Origin: Acanthacorydalis orientalis
Taxonomy: Eukaryota > Arthropoda > Insecta > Megaloptera > Corydalidae
DNA: 64,000 nucleotides
Direction: 5' to 3'
NCBI GenBank assembly: GCA_034766995.1
Contig: CM068313.1
Location: forward strand, 7,878,961 to 7,942,960
Under the pieces are notes generated by a model, which was not told the origin of the DNA, did no database searches, and saw nothing but the letters and a program-made list of their open reading frames with translations. Below, in pieces: positions 10,840-21,310 of this stretch. The translations under genes were made by a program, and so were the position numbers. How positions within the stretch are numbered: position 1 is the first letter of the stretch; each line of letters starts with the position of its first letter.

Positions 10840-11331
10840 CTAAACAGTAACGTAAGCATGCGAAAATAGAAAAACATGCATCGATTATTAACATAAAACG
10901 AAACGAACATACAAAAAAAAACATTCATACATATATACAGAGTTTCATTAAAACCAACAAAACGTTACAATTATATTTGTAAAACACAAACGTTCAACAT
11001 TCATAATAAATGTAATAAAAAGAAGTAATTCCCATTATTACTGTATAAAACGTATATCAAATTATCGACTGAAAAAAAGAGAAAACTCGAACAGAATAAT
11101 AACGTGTCAGTCTCGTTATTATTATTATCAATACACAAAAAATATATAATAGTAATTCGAAAATTGAATTGGAAATTTTATCACGAGAGTGAAAAAAGAA
11201 GAACGAATATAAAGATGAAAAGGAAACGGCGACATTGTTGTTATGACATTCAATCAACCATTGTCGTAAAAGCAATTAGTTTGTTGTTTACATGCAACGA
11301 ACGGTGTATTTCATTCAACTCATTTACTTAC

Positions 11332-11411
11332 TGCTTTTTTAAACAGGTTATTGGACAGAAATTATTTGCTTTTACGTTGTGAGTTATTTTTCTCAGACCG
11401 TCCAACCAAAC
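11332..11411 (-). CDS. norpA: norpA alternative exon 4, upstream copy (residues 126-152)
   Basis: An 80-nt exon between a pyrimidine-rich acceptor (TTTTCTTTTAAAAG) and a strong donor (GTAAGTAAAT), entering in phase 0 and leaving in phase 2. It encodes VWLDGLRKITHNVK followed by ANNFCPITCLKK, with the last His completed by exon 5. It is homologous, codon for codon, to the exon at 10760-10839 (14 of 26 full codons give the same residue). The KANN...TCLKKH form resembles the version common to PLC-beta proteins in general. The corresponding block of Drosophila norpA is, to my knowledge, also encoded by alternative exons (subtypes I and II). Confidence 0.9.
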
Positions 11412-11533
11412 CTTTTAAAAGAAAAACAAAATGATAATGAATCAATTAAGATCTAATGTCAACAATTAAAAGCCAATTTCATGTTTAATTGATATGTTTA
11501 CATAATGAATATTTAAGAATATTTGTTTACTTA

Positions 11534-11535
<2 letters not shown>

Positions 11536-11601
<66 letters not shown>
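11536..11601. repeat. (AT)n microsatellite upstream of the alternative exons
   Basis: About 66 bp of AT repeat, 125 bp upstream (gene orientation) of the acceptor of alternative exon 11332-11411. Confidence 0.95.
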
Positions 11602-11605
<4 letters not shown>

Positions 11606-11949
11606 TATAATGAACTAGAGAAACAAGAAATGTAAAAAAGAGAAAACTTATTCCACAGATTATTTTTTAAATAAAAAACAATAGATATTTTTAAAGCATA
11701 TCATATGTCATTTGGGATTTAATAAAGGAAGATTTTCACAAGATAAATAAATCTGAGATAAGACAGTTTAGTCGATTTCCAGAACTTAGTCGTGTTTTCG
11801 GAAATAAAATATTTTGAGACTCTGAATTACTAATGAACGTTTTATGTATTTTAAAATCCTGTAAAGAGTGAGAAAAAATCAAGAGATTTTAATTTTTCTA
11901 TGAACATAGATTGCGTAGTGGAAATACGATAGTCGTTTGATAAGAAGTC

Positions 11950-12545
11950 GCACGGGGTCAAGTCCGAAGAATAGGGTGGATGAGGAACCAATTCAAAACT
12001 GAATCCGTGCAATTTTTCCTTTGCGACGGTCGATTTGTGGGACGTTGTCCTGTTGAAAGAGTACTTTTTTGTGTGCCAATCTTGTACGTTTTTGCTTGAA
12101 CTCTTTTTTCAAATAGTCCAATAATGTTGCATGTTAGGCTCCAGTTATTGTTTTTTCCTTCGTTAAGTAATCGATCAGGATGGGTTTCTGGGAATCCCAA
12201 AAAAGAGTGACAATCACCTTTCCAGCCGACAAAGCTGTCTTTTTCGGCGCAGTTTTGCCAGACGTTGCCCACTAATTTGACTGCTGCTTCGACCAGGTGT
12301 ATAGTGATGGATCCATGTTCCATCCACGATGACGAATCGAAGCAAAAAGGCCTGTTTTTTTTTCATTTTTGTTGCAACTGCTAGAATGGTCACTTCAAAC
12401 ATCTATAGAACATGAATAAAACGTCGCTTTTGGGTGAAATTTCCCCTGTATACTAGTTTGGAAAGTGATACTTGATAGCCGTGTCGTTATCAAATGAATA
12501 GTGGCGTCATGTCATAGAAATTTACCAAACTTATCAAACGACCCA
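11950..12545 (-). mobile_element. Mariner transposase remnant
   Basis: On the minus strand, the fragments read across shifted frames are TWIHHYTPG, FWDSQKPILIDYL, KKVLFQQDN and LVPHPPYSSDLTPCDF, in the order of the C-terminal half of a mariner transposase (catalytic D positions in QQDN and TPCDF). Frameshifts and stops break it, and the N-terminal half is not seen. The minus-strand frames at 11958-12323 and 12214-12402 are out-of-frame readings of it. It sits in norpA intron 3. Confidence 0.8.
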
Positions 12546-13996
12546 CGTAGCAAGTCGGGTTAGTAATTTGTAGTTCTTTCTTTCTTTGATTTCAGTAAAT
12601 AAATGTTTTTATTATTTATCCTTCATATAAAAAAAAGTTTATTTTGTATCGTACAGATTATTCCATCTGCTTCGAAATTCAGTGTTTGCAAGGATACTCT
12701 TCTGAATAATAACATTTATATAATTTATATTTCATTTACAAATATTTATTTCAATTAGATTTATTTAGCTCACAAAATCGGTCATAGACATTTTTATGAA
12801 ATGATGAAATGAAAATCTTAATCCTTCTTGTCTCTACATTATCAGTTCTCACATAGTTCAACTTTTATGTTTTTCTATAATTTGTTTGTCTTTTTGATTA
12901 TGCACTATGGAAATATTTGGAAATAATATTTGGAAATGCATGATATATTTAATGTGATTTTTTGATCGATTACTACTGATAGCTTTATTTATGATATGTA
13001 GAAATATTAAACATATTGTAAATGATATTTTATATAATTGTCATAAAGGAATTGTTAATATTTTTTTTTACATTTTATTAACATTTAATAGAAATGTATG
13101 CATGTTTAAAAATCGGAATTTTAATTATTAAATAGGTTGAGTTTTATATGCATAAATGTTTAATTTTTATTCAGAATTCGATTTAATGGCGAACTGTAAA
13201 TGTTTATGACAAATTATATTATATGAATCAAAGATTGTGGATTTTATTTAATTTTTTTGTTAATAATTTCAATATTTTCAAGTGTTATTACATTTTTTTG
13301 AACCCTGGTGATTTTATGGTGGATATCGCCTTAAAATATTTAGTCTATAAGTTGATTTGATCAAGATACAATATTTGATAATAACACGGAATTTTAAATT
13401 TAATTCATAATAAAAATGAATTGTGAAAATCTTTATTTTTTTGAAAAAAATAATGGTCTCCATAAATGGTCCATATTTATTAAATGACATGTCATGTATA
13501 ATAAAACGTTACTTATTTAAACTTGGCTTGCTTAAATTTTAATATACTAATTTTGTTTTAAAATGTACTGTTTCTCTGGTTCATCTTATAGATATGTGTT
13601 TATATTTTTTATGTTCTATAAAAATTATGAATATTTTTCGACACTAAAATATCTTTTTATTAAATAAAGTATTTAGAGTATTTCCGTTGACATATACAAT
13701 TAATTTACGATTATCAATATAGAAAAACGTTTCGAACGTTTGTATTTCAATAGAAGCAAATACGATTTTTAATCAGTTGACTGAATAAATTACTTCAAAT
13801 ATATTTCGAAACACTCAATAAATGTCACGTTTAATTTCGAGATCGGCGACCTTTCACACCTGGAAAACCCGATTTATTTGAAGTTGATTCTGGAAATCGT
13901 ATAAGATAAAAAAGAATTGCGAACGTTCGCTAGCTGTGGGTGTTACAAAATATGCGTTTTTTTTTTTGTCGACGAGACGTTTCAATTTCGACAGAC
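12546..13996 (-). other. norpA: norpA intron 3, AT-rich part without features
   Basis: About 1.4 kb of AT-rich intron upstream of the alternative exon pair (gene orientation). I see no open frame, repeat or structure I can support here. Confidence 0.7.
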
Positions 13997-14140
13997 CTTT
14001 GCAGTCGCGGCATCCGGGCATATGACATGCTGGTAGTTGATATTTATGTAATCCGTGCCACTGCATATTGTCAAAGACTTTTCTTCGAGTGCTTCGCCGC
14101 TTCCATGTTTGTTTTGTACGGCGAAGTTCAGCTTTTGTTC
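13997..14140 (-). CDS. norpA: norpA coding exon 3 (residues 78-125)
   Basis: Forty-eight codons after the acceptor TTTGTTCTAG, phase 0 at both ends. Key motifs are EEKSLTICSGTDY, ININYQHV and CPDAATAK, typical of the PH domain of PLC-beta. It ends in AAG followed by GTCTGT, a poor match to the usual GTRAGT donor, at the point where splicing must choose between two alternative downstream exons. The residues just after the acceptor (EQKLNFAVQ) are less conserved. Other open frames across this segment on both strands are shadows. Confidence 0.95.
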
Positions 14141-15108
14141 CTAGAACAAATAACGCTATTTTAATACGCCATGTCAGATAAGTTTTAACTGTTAAACACT
14201 TATGTATATAAAATAATATTTATGTTACTAGTTCACAACAGTGTTATGTGTAACACCGTGTTAGACGGTTACAATATAAATAAATAATAAATAACTGGAG
14301 GTTATGTTCAGAAGCTAAAGCGACTAAAATATATACCATTAAATTTCAATTTAGTGTTTATATTTCGTCTGGAACCTTTGATGTATTTTTTTTTATCTCA
14401 ATCTAAAAAATACGTTAATGATATAATAAAGTTTACCATAATAAAACATCATAAGTACAAAATGTCGGTTTTCTGCCAAAAAAATATCAGATTTTATATA
14501 AAAGTTTTGAAACGACGAAAATATTGTTTTAAAAATATTTATGAAAGAGTTTTTCTTCATTGAAATATCTAGATTATTTTTTTAACCCATTCAGACTTGA
14601 ATTAATTCTGAGGGAAAAAAATATTTTTCTGTTGATTGTAAGCGATAGGGGTTAAAGTAAAATAAAAATACGTTTTTTATATATTTTTTATTGATTTTTC
14701 ATGAAACTAAATCGTTATGAAAGTGAGTCATTAAAGAACTATTATTTATTATTATTATTTTGTCTTTAAGGACACAGATGGTGAATTGGAATCAAATAAT
14801 TAATTCAGATATTATGAAACTTCAAAACAAGTGTGCACAAATACGCCCACAGGGTTTAAATGGGTTAAAAACAATACAGTTTTCTTCAACGACTATGACA
14901 AATTCAATTTATTGTTTTCTCTTCGTGTAATACATTTCGCTTATTTCAATTTCAAACGCTCTTTTTATATTACTACGTGTATTAATCCAGTTTATTATCT
15001 TCTCTATTCTATTGTTTTCGTAGAAGTGGATTGTTCATTGATTTTATTCATTCGCCTCACAAAAAATTTGATCACAAATGTTTAATAATTGATTAATGAT
15101 CATTTTTG

Positions 15109-15213
15109 ATTGTACGGTTGCACTGTTAGCAACACACCCAGGCCAAGATGCTTTCCAGCAGGCATATAAATTTGGTGGTCTTATTTCAGCGATAGCAGAT
15201 ACAACATGATATA
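15109..15213 (+). other. Unidentified coding-like fragment
   Basis: A plus-strand reading gives FDCTVALLATHPGQDA, FQQAYKFGGLIS and AIADTT, then a stop. Its GC content and amino-acid mix are unlike the flanking intron DNA. It lacks a start codon in frame, and upstream the frame meets a stop at once. It could be a fossil exon or a fragment of a retroposed gene or transposon; I do not recognise the family. It lies inside norpA intron 2 on the opposite strand. Confidence 0.3.
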
Positions 15214-15287
15214 AACAGTCCAGAATAGAAAATTTTAAATTGAAAAACAAAATAATTTAAGTTTAAATTTTTTTAAACAACGTGCAG

Positions 15288-15289
<2 letters not shown>

Positions 15290-15350
<61 letters not shown>
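15290..15350. repeat. (AT)n microsatellite
   Basis: A tract of about 60 bp, with a second one at 15438-15472. A long minus-strand frame rich in Tyr and Ile that runs through both is an artefact of the dinucleotide. Confidence 0.93.
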
Positions 15351-15351
<1 letters not shown>

Positions 15352-16511
15352 ACGAGGAAACATATAGTTTTTATGAAATATGCACCGCATAACTTCAAAA
15401 CCGTATTAAGAAGATACACATAAAAAGACTCGACTGTATATATATACTCGTATATATATATATATATATATATTCCATGGTATATACATATAAAATATGG
15501 AAGCTGTATAAACACAAAAAAAGATAATAATACTGAAAACAATGTAAACGAAAAAGAGGTAGATATGAAATTAAAAAAGGAACACATGTACATGTGAAAG
15601 AATGACATATGAATAATGTTTTAAATATTGCATTTTCATATCATTTTTTATTAGTTTGAAATAAAGAAAAGTCAACAGTCATTGTCAATTGTGTATATGT
15701 AATATTTTACAATTGACATAAAAAATAAATGAAGCAGAATATATTGTGATAATTTGTAGATCAACTAAATGATGCTACGTCTAAAAAATTAACGCGGAAG
15801 AAAAGTAGTCCTCGGAATAACTTCTGATTCGAATTTAAAATCTACTACCCCATTTATATTTCGGTTCTTTTCTATCTCGAGGAAAAACAAACACGATCTA
15901 TGTCTATTCTCTGTTATTGTATTAGGCATTTCATATATAAATATTATAGGTGGCTGATCACAAACACATATATTTTTCGTTATCCGATGTGCATGCATGC
16001 AGTGACCTTAGAATTGACATTCAGTTTCGTTAAATATCTCGTGTGTGTGAATTACCGGTACGTTTTTCAGTTTATTTTTATCGGATATCGTGAAACGAAA
16101 TGCGACGATTGACTGATGAGTGAAGTTCGCAATTAAGTTCGTAAATATTTAATTAATCGATACATTTAATCGGTACGCGTTTTTGTCTATTCGACTTCAA
16201 AGAGGTTATTTCCGACCACGTGGTGAATGTTAGTGATATACGAAACTCTAAAGAGAATGCATTTATTACATGTTACATATGTCCGAATTTGTTCAGTCTG
16301 GTAGATTAAAGGTAAGATATTTAATAATATTTATATCTTTTTTATACATTAAATACTACACAGAATCAATATTTAAATTCTATACTAGCGACAACATTTA
16401 ATTTTTGATTGAAATCGATTTATAAGTAATTTAGTTTAGTATGTATTAAATGAATTTTAAATATATTCGTTACACAATTTATGAATATTGATATATTATC
16501 AAGCGTATTAT

Positions 16512-16514
<3 letters not shown>

Positions 16515-16552
<38 letters not shown>

Positions 16553-16589
16553 TATATGTATAATATATATAAATATATGAATGTATATT

Positions 16590-16635
<46 letters not shown>
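16515..16635. repeat. (AT)n tract, left of the 5S-SINE
   Basis: Two AT tracts (about 16515-16546 and 16588-16635) abut the tail end of the SINE. With the tract right of the SINE they suggest insertion into a pre-existing AT repeat. Confidence 0.9.
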
Positions 16636-16639
<4 letters not shown>

Positions 16640-16900
16640 CATATCATCATAATCTTCAGCCTCTGTTAATCCACTGCTGGATAAAGACCTCTTTCATGAT
16701 TTTCCATTTATTTGTACTCATCATGTAAGATTTCGGATCATGACTCGCCACGCTGATCCCACTTGCGTGTTGGCGAGTATTCGACAACGACACCCGGCAT
16801 TCCGGGACGGTCGCCCGTCCGAGTACTGATCGGGCACTGCACTGCTTAACTGCGATGATCGGACGGGAACCGGTGTCGCTCCAGTGCCGCGTGGTCGTTA
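16636..16900 (-). mobile_element. 5S-rRNA-derived SINE (SINE3 type)
   Basis: On the minus strand the head (16900 to about 16782) is recognisably 5S rRNA: AACGACCACGCGGCACTGG at the 5' end, the A-box region GTTAAGCAGTGCAGTGCCC, the C-box region CGGACGGGCGACC, and GGAATGCCGGGTGTCGTTG at the 3' end. It is followed by an unrelated body of about 60 bp (ACTCGCCAACACGCAAGTGG) and a LINE-like tail, AGAGGTCTTTATCCAGCAGT then GAGGCTGAAGATTATGATGA. This tail resembles the AGGCC..CCAGCAGTGG...ATGATG ends of insect RTE-type retroposons. The head, body and tail make it a SINE3-type element with an internal pol III promoter, not a functional 5S gene. Confidence 0.85.
16782..16900 (-). pseudogene. 5S rRNA-like head of the SINE
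   Basis: About 119 bp align in order with the whole 5S rRNA, including the pol III internal control region. Several paired positions differ from canonical insect 5S, and the sequence runs straight into the SINE body with no T-run terminator, so I do not call it a working 5S rRNA gene. Confidence 0.75.
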
Positions 16901-16906
16901 TATATG

Positions 16907-16907
<1 letters not shown>

Positions 16908-16951
<44 letters not shown>

Positions 16952-16958
16952 GTATATA

Positions 16959-17013
<55 letters not shown>
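16908..17013. repeat. (AT)n tract, right of the 5S-SINE
   Basis: About 105 bp of AT repeats with minor interruptions (TATGTATATG, AAACATAT). Confidence 0.93.
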
Positions 17014-17014
<1 letters not shown>

Positions 17015-17345
17015 AATACCCCGATTTACGACAGGGTTACTTTTCACAAAATTGCGACTCAACTTGAAATGACTTAAATTGGACCACATTGTACATACGA
17101 GTATATCAAGCAAAATTTAAGTCTTTTAAGTTAGAATAATGTATGTACATACGGATATATGTGCATTTTATGGCACTGATATAAATGCACATTCAAATGT
17201 AGCAAATTTGGATTTTTCAATTTCATTAAGTGACGTAAGGGCGAACAGTCATTAATATCGAGTGGAAGTGGGAATTTTTTTTACGACTTAAGTGTGAAAC
17301 AACTTTAAATGAAGCGTCTTAAATCATGACATCCTGTATATGTAT
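17014..17345. mobile_element. Possible small DNA transposon with decayed TIRs
   Basis: The left end AGGAATACCCCGATTTACGAC has a loose inverted counterpart at the right end (GCGTCTTAAATCATGACATCCTG). The inside has repeated CGACTTAAGT/GACTTAAATT motifs near both ends. About 330 bp, non-coding. The family is unknown to me. Confidence 0.4.
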
Positions 17346-17376
17346 ATATATGACATCCTGTATATGTATATATACA
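17330..17376. repeat. Two-copy 24-bp tandem duplication
   Basis: TGACATCCTGTATATGTATATATA occurs twice in a row (written here only as positions about 17328-17351 and 17351-17375). It looks like a recent slippage event at the edge of the neighbouring element. Confidence 0.7.
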
Positions 17377-17380
17377 TACA

Positions 17381-17612
17381 GAATTCAGGTGACATAATTC
17401 TTTGCCTTTTTTATATTCTAAAAGTTAACAGCAAAAGATTTTAATATTATAAAAAAATATTTAATTTTAATTTTATAAACCGAATAAACGTTCGGTCAAT
17501 ATTTATAATAATTTCAATTAAACGGCATTTTCACTGTTTTCCAAAGATACTTCTTATAAATTACATTAATTTTCTAAACAAGTGTACACATTTTGTATCC
17601 AAAATTCTATTT
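17381..17612. repeat. Dispersed repeat, copy A
   Basis: About 230 bp that recur at 34789-35010: ATAATTCTTTGCC, TTTATATTCTAAAAGTTA, CAAAAGATTTTAATATTATA, ACTGT..TTCCAAA.ATA.CTTC and TATAAATTACATTAATTTTC appear in the same order. No coding. In copy B the same sequence is bounded by terminal inverted repeats; here the ends are missing. Confidence 0.75.
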
Positions 17613-17840
17613 ATCCATTCATATTTAGGATATTCTAGATATCAATTCTTTAATATTTTCGTATCATTATCTTTACTATGAAGAGAATATTCTAAATGAT
17701 GATAGTATTTAATGCCAAAATGTATACATATTATATACACACAAATATAATCTGCATCGATCCATGACAGGATGAATGTCCTTTCGTGAATTTTACATCC
17801 ATTACTGTCAGCAGTCATTTTATTTCACATTAATCCACAG

Positions 17841-17873
<33 letters not shown>

Positions 17874-18645
17874 CGAGTGTGTATGTACATGTGTGACAGA
17901 TATTTATTACTTTACAACGGACATTATTTTATACGAAAACCGTCACATGAATGGTACGAAGTTTTCGTAACTTCTAATAAAACCATCCTCGTACTCGTGC
18001 AACACAAACTTCAACTATAAATTGTTTACAATGACACGACGAAGTAAACATAAACTTTGCAATTTTTGCAAAACGATCGTTTCCTCGGCGATATTATCAA
18101 GTTGAAAGACAGTTATTGCCATTCAGCTCGATTGTGGTTGCAGATTTAGACAGCGGTAATGTAAAAGCAAAAGTTAATCACATTTTCATTTCGAAGTTCG
18201 ACGACCCGAACTCCACAAAAACACACACGTGTGTACATAACTTTGTAGAGGATTATATTTATGGGCTTATACTCTCATGGGCTTATATATCTCTTTTTAA
18301 TAATTCAGATGTTTAAAGTGTTTAAAATGCGTTGTAAAAGTTTAATCCTAAATTCTATTAAAAATCTACATTCCTTGTATTAATTTTGTATATGTAAAAT
18401 ATATATAATTGGCTTTGTGAAAAACGTGCATTGAAATTTTAATGAAACATCAACTATGAATACGAGAGTGAAATGTAATTAAATGAATGAAAGTGAAAAA
18501 ATAATTATCATATTTTTCACTGTCAAATTAGAGTTAATATTTAATTAAAGAATTATATATAAGCTTCGATTCTATCTGTACATTTTTGAAACATTATCAA
18601 ATTTGCATAGAATTGAATGGGATGTTTATTTTTTCAATAATCCGA

Positions 18646-18647
<2 letters not shown>

Positions 18648-18694
<47 letters not shown>
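18648..18694. repeat. (AT)n microsatellite
   Basis: About 47 bp of AT repeat. The surrounding 17.7-19.0 kb is featureless AT-rich intron. Confidence 0.93.
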
Positions 18695-18698
<4 letters not shown>

Positions 18699-19084
18699 TA
18701 TATTACACAAAAGATATTAAAAACATTTTATCAAAGAGTTTATGATTTTTTTTATTCATATAATAATTTTTAAAAAAATATTTTTGTATAGGGTTAAAGA
18801 AAGTTGAGAAATTATTAGTTTTTTGTTAATTATTGAATGAATTGTTTGATTTTTATACATTGTGATGATTTAACATTAACAATAGTACAAGGACTTAACA
18901 TTTTTTAAAATATTAACTAAATTTTATGATTAAGAAATCTATTATTTTTATTAGCGACATTAAAAATATAATTTAAATATTAATCAAATTATTTATTTCA
19001 GTTATAATCGTTTGTTGTTATTCCTGTGATTCCGCTGATATATTATCTTTGTAGTCTTGGTTCTTGTGAATTACTCTTTATCTT

Positions 19085-19378
19085 CTTACTGATTTCGTCT
19101 TCTGTGCCATCTTCATGTACCTGTAGATAATTGGACATATTTACAACTTGTCATGCCATCTTTACGTAGCTGTAGATAATTGAATTTATCACAGCCTCTT
19201 GTGTCATCTTTAGAGACTTGTAGATAAACGGATTTATATATAGCCTCTTAAACGATTTTTCGAGATCGGTGAATAACTGAACTTACAGCTTATTGTGTCA
19301 TCTTGTAGGGATTGTAGATAATTGAAGTTATCACAGCCTCTTGTGCCATTTTCATATAGATGTAGGTAACTGTACTTA
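19085..19378. repeat. Minisatellite, left part
   Basis: About six degenerate units with a spacing near 48 bp. Each unit combines TCTTGTGCCATCTT, a variable stretch, then TGTAGATAATTGAACTTAT and CACAGCC. Continued after the mariner MITE at 19870. The unit contains a weak internal palindrome (GTAGATAA / TTATCTAC). Confidence 0.8.
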
Positions 19379-19869
19379 TTAAGTCGGTAGGAAAATAATT
19401 GCGGTTTTTGTTTTCTGAATTCTAACCTATTTTTTTTTCATTGGAAGTGTCATTTCATCGTGTTCATGTTAATATCATTTTAAAGCGTTTTTTTTGGTCT
19501 GTATTTTGGTAACATCGACTTTGATTTTATTATTAATTTTGCTTTAAATTGGGATATTGAATTAAAGATGGAAAAGAAGCAAATAAGAATAACTGTTTGT
19601 ATGAGTACAAAACCGGCGGTAAAACTAAACGATGATTTTTGTATGGGTACTGTTAAGGAACGTACGGTGCAAAAATTTCGTGCTGGAGATGAAAGCCTTG
19701 AAGATGAAGAAGGTCACGGGCGTCCTATAGTTCGGCGTCGTATAGCATAACAATTCGAGAACTTGCACAAACTTAAGCGTTAGTCATCCAATAGTTCTAG
19801 ACCACTTAAATTTAAAAATGTATGTAAGTTTGAAGGTCATAAACTGTAAATATTTTTCTACCAAACTAA
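19379..19869 (+). mobile_element. Mariner-derived MITE, copy 1, inside the minisatellite
   Basis: TIRs of about 30 bp: TTAAGTCGGTAGGAAAATAA, TTGCGGTTTTTGTTTTCTGA on the left and the inverse at CATAAACTGTAAATATTTTT, CTACCAAACTA on the right. It keeps the first part of a mariner transposase frame (ATG 19568; GTVKERTVQKF and GDESLEDEEGHGRP are its helix-turn-helix region) and ends in a stop at 19750. The catalytic region is deleted; the junction follows a VSHP.VLDHL-like stretch. Copies at 25818 and 54429 share the same junction. Confidence 0.88.
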
Positions 19870-20120
19870 TATCTACAAATAAGTGTGCCATTTTCAAAGT
19901 TGTAGATAACTGGAGTTAGTACAGTCTTTTGTACCGTCTTCAGATAGATATAATAATTGGGGACTTATCTACAGCTTCTTGTGCCATCTTTCAGGAGATG
20001 TAAATAACTGGAATTATCATAAAATCTTGTGCTACCTTTAGGTAAATGTAAATAACTGAACTTATCTACAGTTGATATAGTACTAGAAGTTGAAAATAAT
20101 TCGTATTATCTACAGTTCCC
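19870..20120. repeat. Minisatellite, right part
   Basis: About four or five more units of the ~48-bp repeat (TGTGCCATTTTCAAAGTTGTAG, TTGTACCGTCTTCAGATAG, TGTGCCATCTTTCAGGAGATG, GTGCTACCTTTAGGTAAATG), in phase with the left part once the MITE is removed. The array as a whole was about 550 bp. Confidence 0.8.
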
Positions 20121-20739
20121 TAAAGATCTTACAAGATCTGAACTAGTAAGAATACAATGATTCATACAATTCACATATCCTAAGACCATAAGAGTAATAA
20201 TTTATTTCATTGTTCAGCAGATATCATACTGTTTTTTAACTAAGAAGTATTTTTTAAATTTCTCTTGCTTAATTTAAAATTTTAAAATAAGCATTGGTAT
20301 CTGTTTACTGCTGGCATTTTTTTGTAAATTTCATTGAGGACTTTAGAAGTTTACTGGAATTAATTCTCCAAATTAAAAAAAAAATGTATAAAATGTCTGA
20401 TGTATATTTTTTCAGTTTTTGTATTAGATATTTTATTTCTTATAGTAAAAGAAAATTTATTGCACAAAAACTAAAACAATATTACTAAAAGAGTATATCG
20501 TACAGAGATGTTTACTCTACCGCATACTGTCATAAATGCAATTCAAACAACAGTTTGTGAAAGTCATGGATTTCTTTCCAGTCCGTCTAATAGTTTAACG
20601 TGAACATTAAAAAAGAATACCAAGTAACTATTAAAGTTTTTTTTCTAAAGTTCTCATATAATAATGTCTTTTATAACACTTGAGGTTTGTATGCGATTTG
20701 TATACAAACTTTAGTTTGAAATCAGTTCATTTAACTTAA

Positions 20740-21310
20740 ACGCAATCTAGACAAAACCGATCAAATTTTATTATCGTATCGAAAACTAAAATAAAATTAG
20801 TTCCGTTACGTTTCGATAAATACCGTCTTGAAATTTCATACGGTATTAGTTTTCAAATTCGATAAGTGTAACGGTGTGTGTATCCTTAATCTTATTACTG
20901 TCCTATTTGTACAACTTGTGTTGCTTTGATAAATGAACGACTCGATTACGTATCGAGTGATTCCCCTGTCTATCCGAAATGATCCGTATTGGTTTTCCCA
21001 GGGAGATGATCTCCTCGAGAAAAAACTATCAATTTCAGGCAGCGCTCGTTAGTTTAAAATAGAATTAGTTCCGTCGTTCGATAATCGTACATCGTGTAAC
21101 GCCACAATGAAATTTTATACGATGTTTCTATTAAGCAAATGCCCGTCGGTTTGTGCAGGTTTTTTTTTATCTATCATAAATGTCTGCATATCGCCGAACC
21201 GTGCGGATGAACGTTAATGTGATTGCACGGACGATCTTTAATGGAACACTCTCGCCGAGTATGAACTAAACTATGCCATTAAGTTCCATAACGCAATACA
21301 GAAGCTATTA
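20740..21310. other. CpG-bearing, less AT-rich intronic segment
   Basis: This stretch stands out from the surrounding DNA through many CG dinucleotides (GTTACGTTTCGATAAA, GACTCGATTACGTATCGAG, GCCCGTCGG, CATATCGCCGAACCGTGCGG). It has no sustained open frame. A pair of direct repeats, ATAAAATTAGTTCCGTTACG (about 20790) and ATAGAATTAGTTCCGTCGTT (about 21058), and the palindrome CTCGATTACGTATCGAG are visible. It may be an intronic regulatory region or an old transposon. Confidence 0.4.

Noticed and set aside
11104..11382. Plus-strand open frame of 92 codons
   Set aside because: Partly antisense to alternative norpA exon 11332-11411; no recognisable content of its own.
13940..14164. Open frames on both strands across 13854-14164
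   Set aside because: The real reading here is norpA exon 3 in a third frame; the longer frames are shadows.
16782..16900. A functional 5S rRNA gene
   Set aside because: Diverged from insect 5S at several places, no terminator T-run after the 3' end, and fused to a SINE body and LINE-like tail.
19085..20120. CRISPR-like array
   Set aside because: The repeats are degenerate throughout with no conserved repeat and variable spacer pattern, and the genome is clearly animal. It is a minisatellite.
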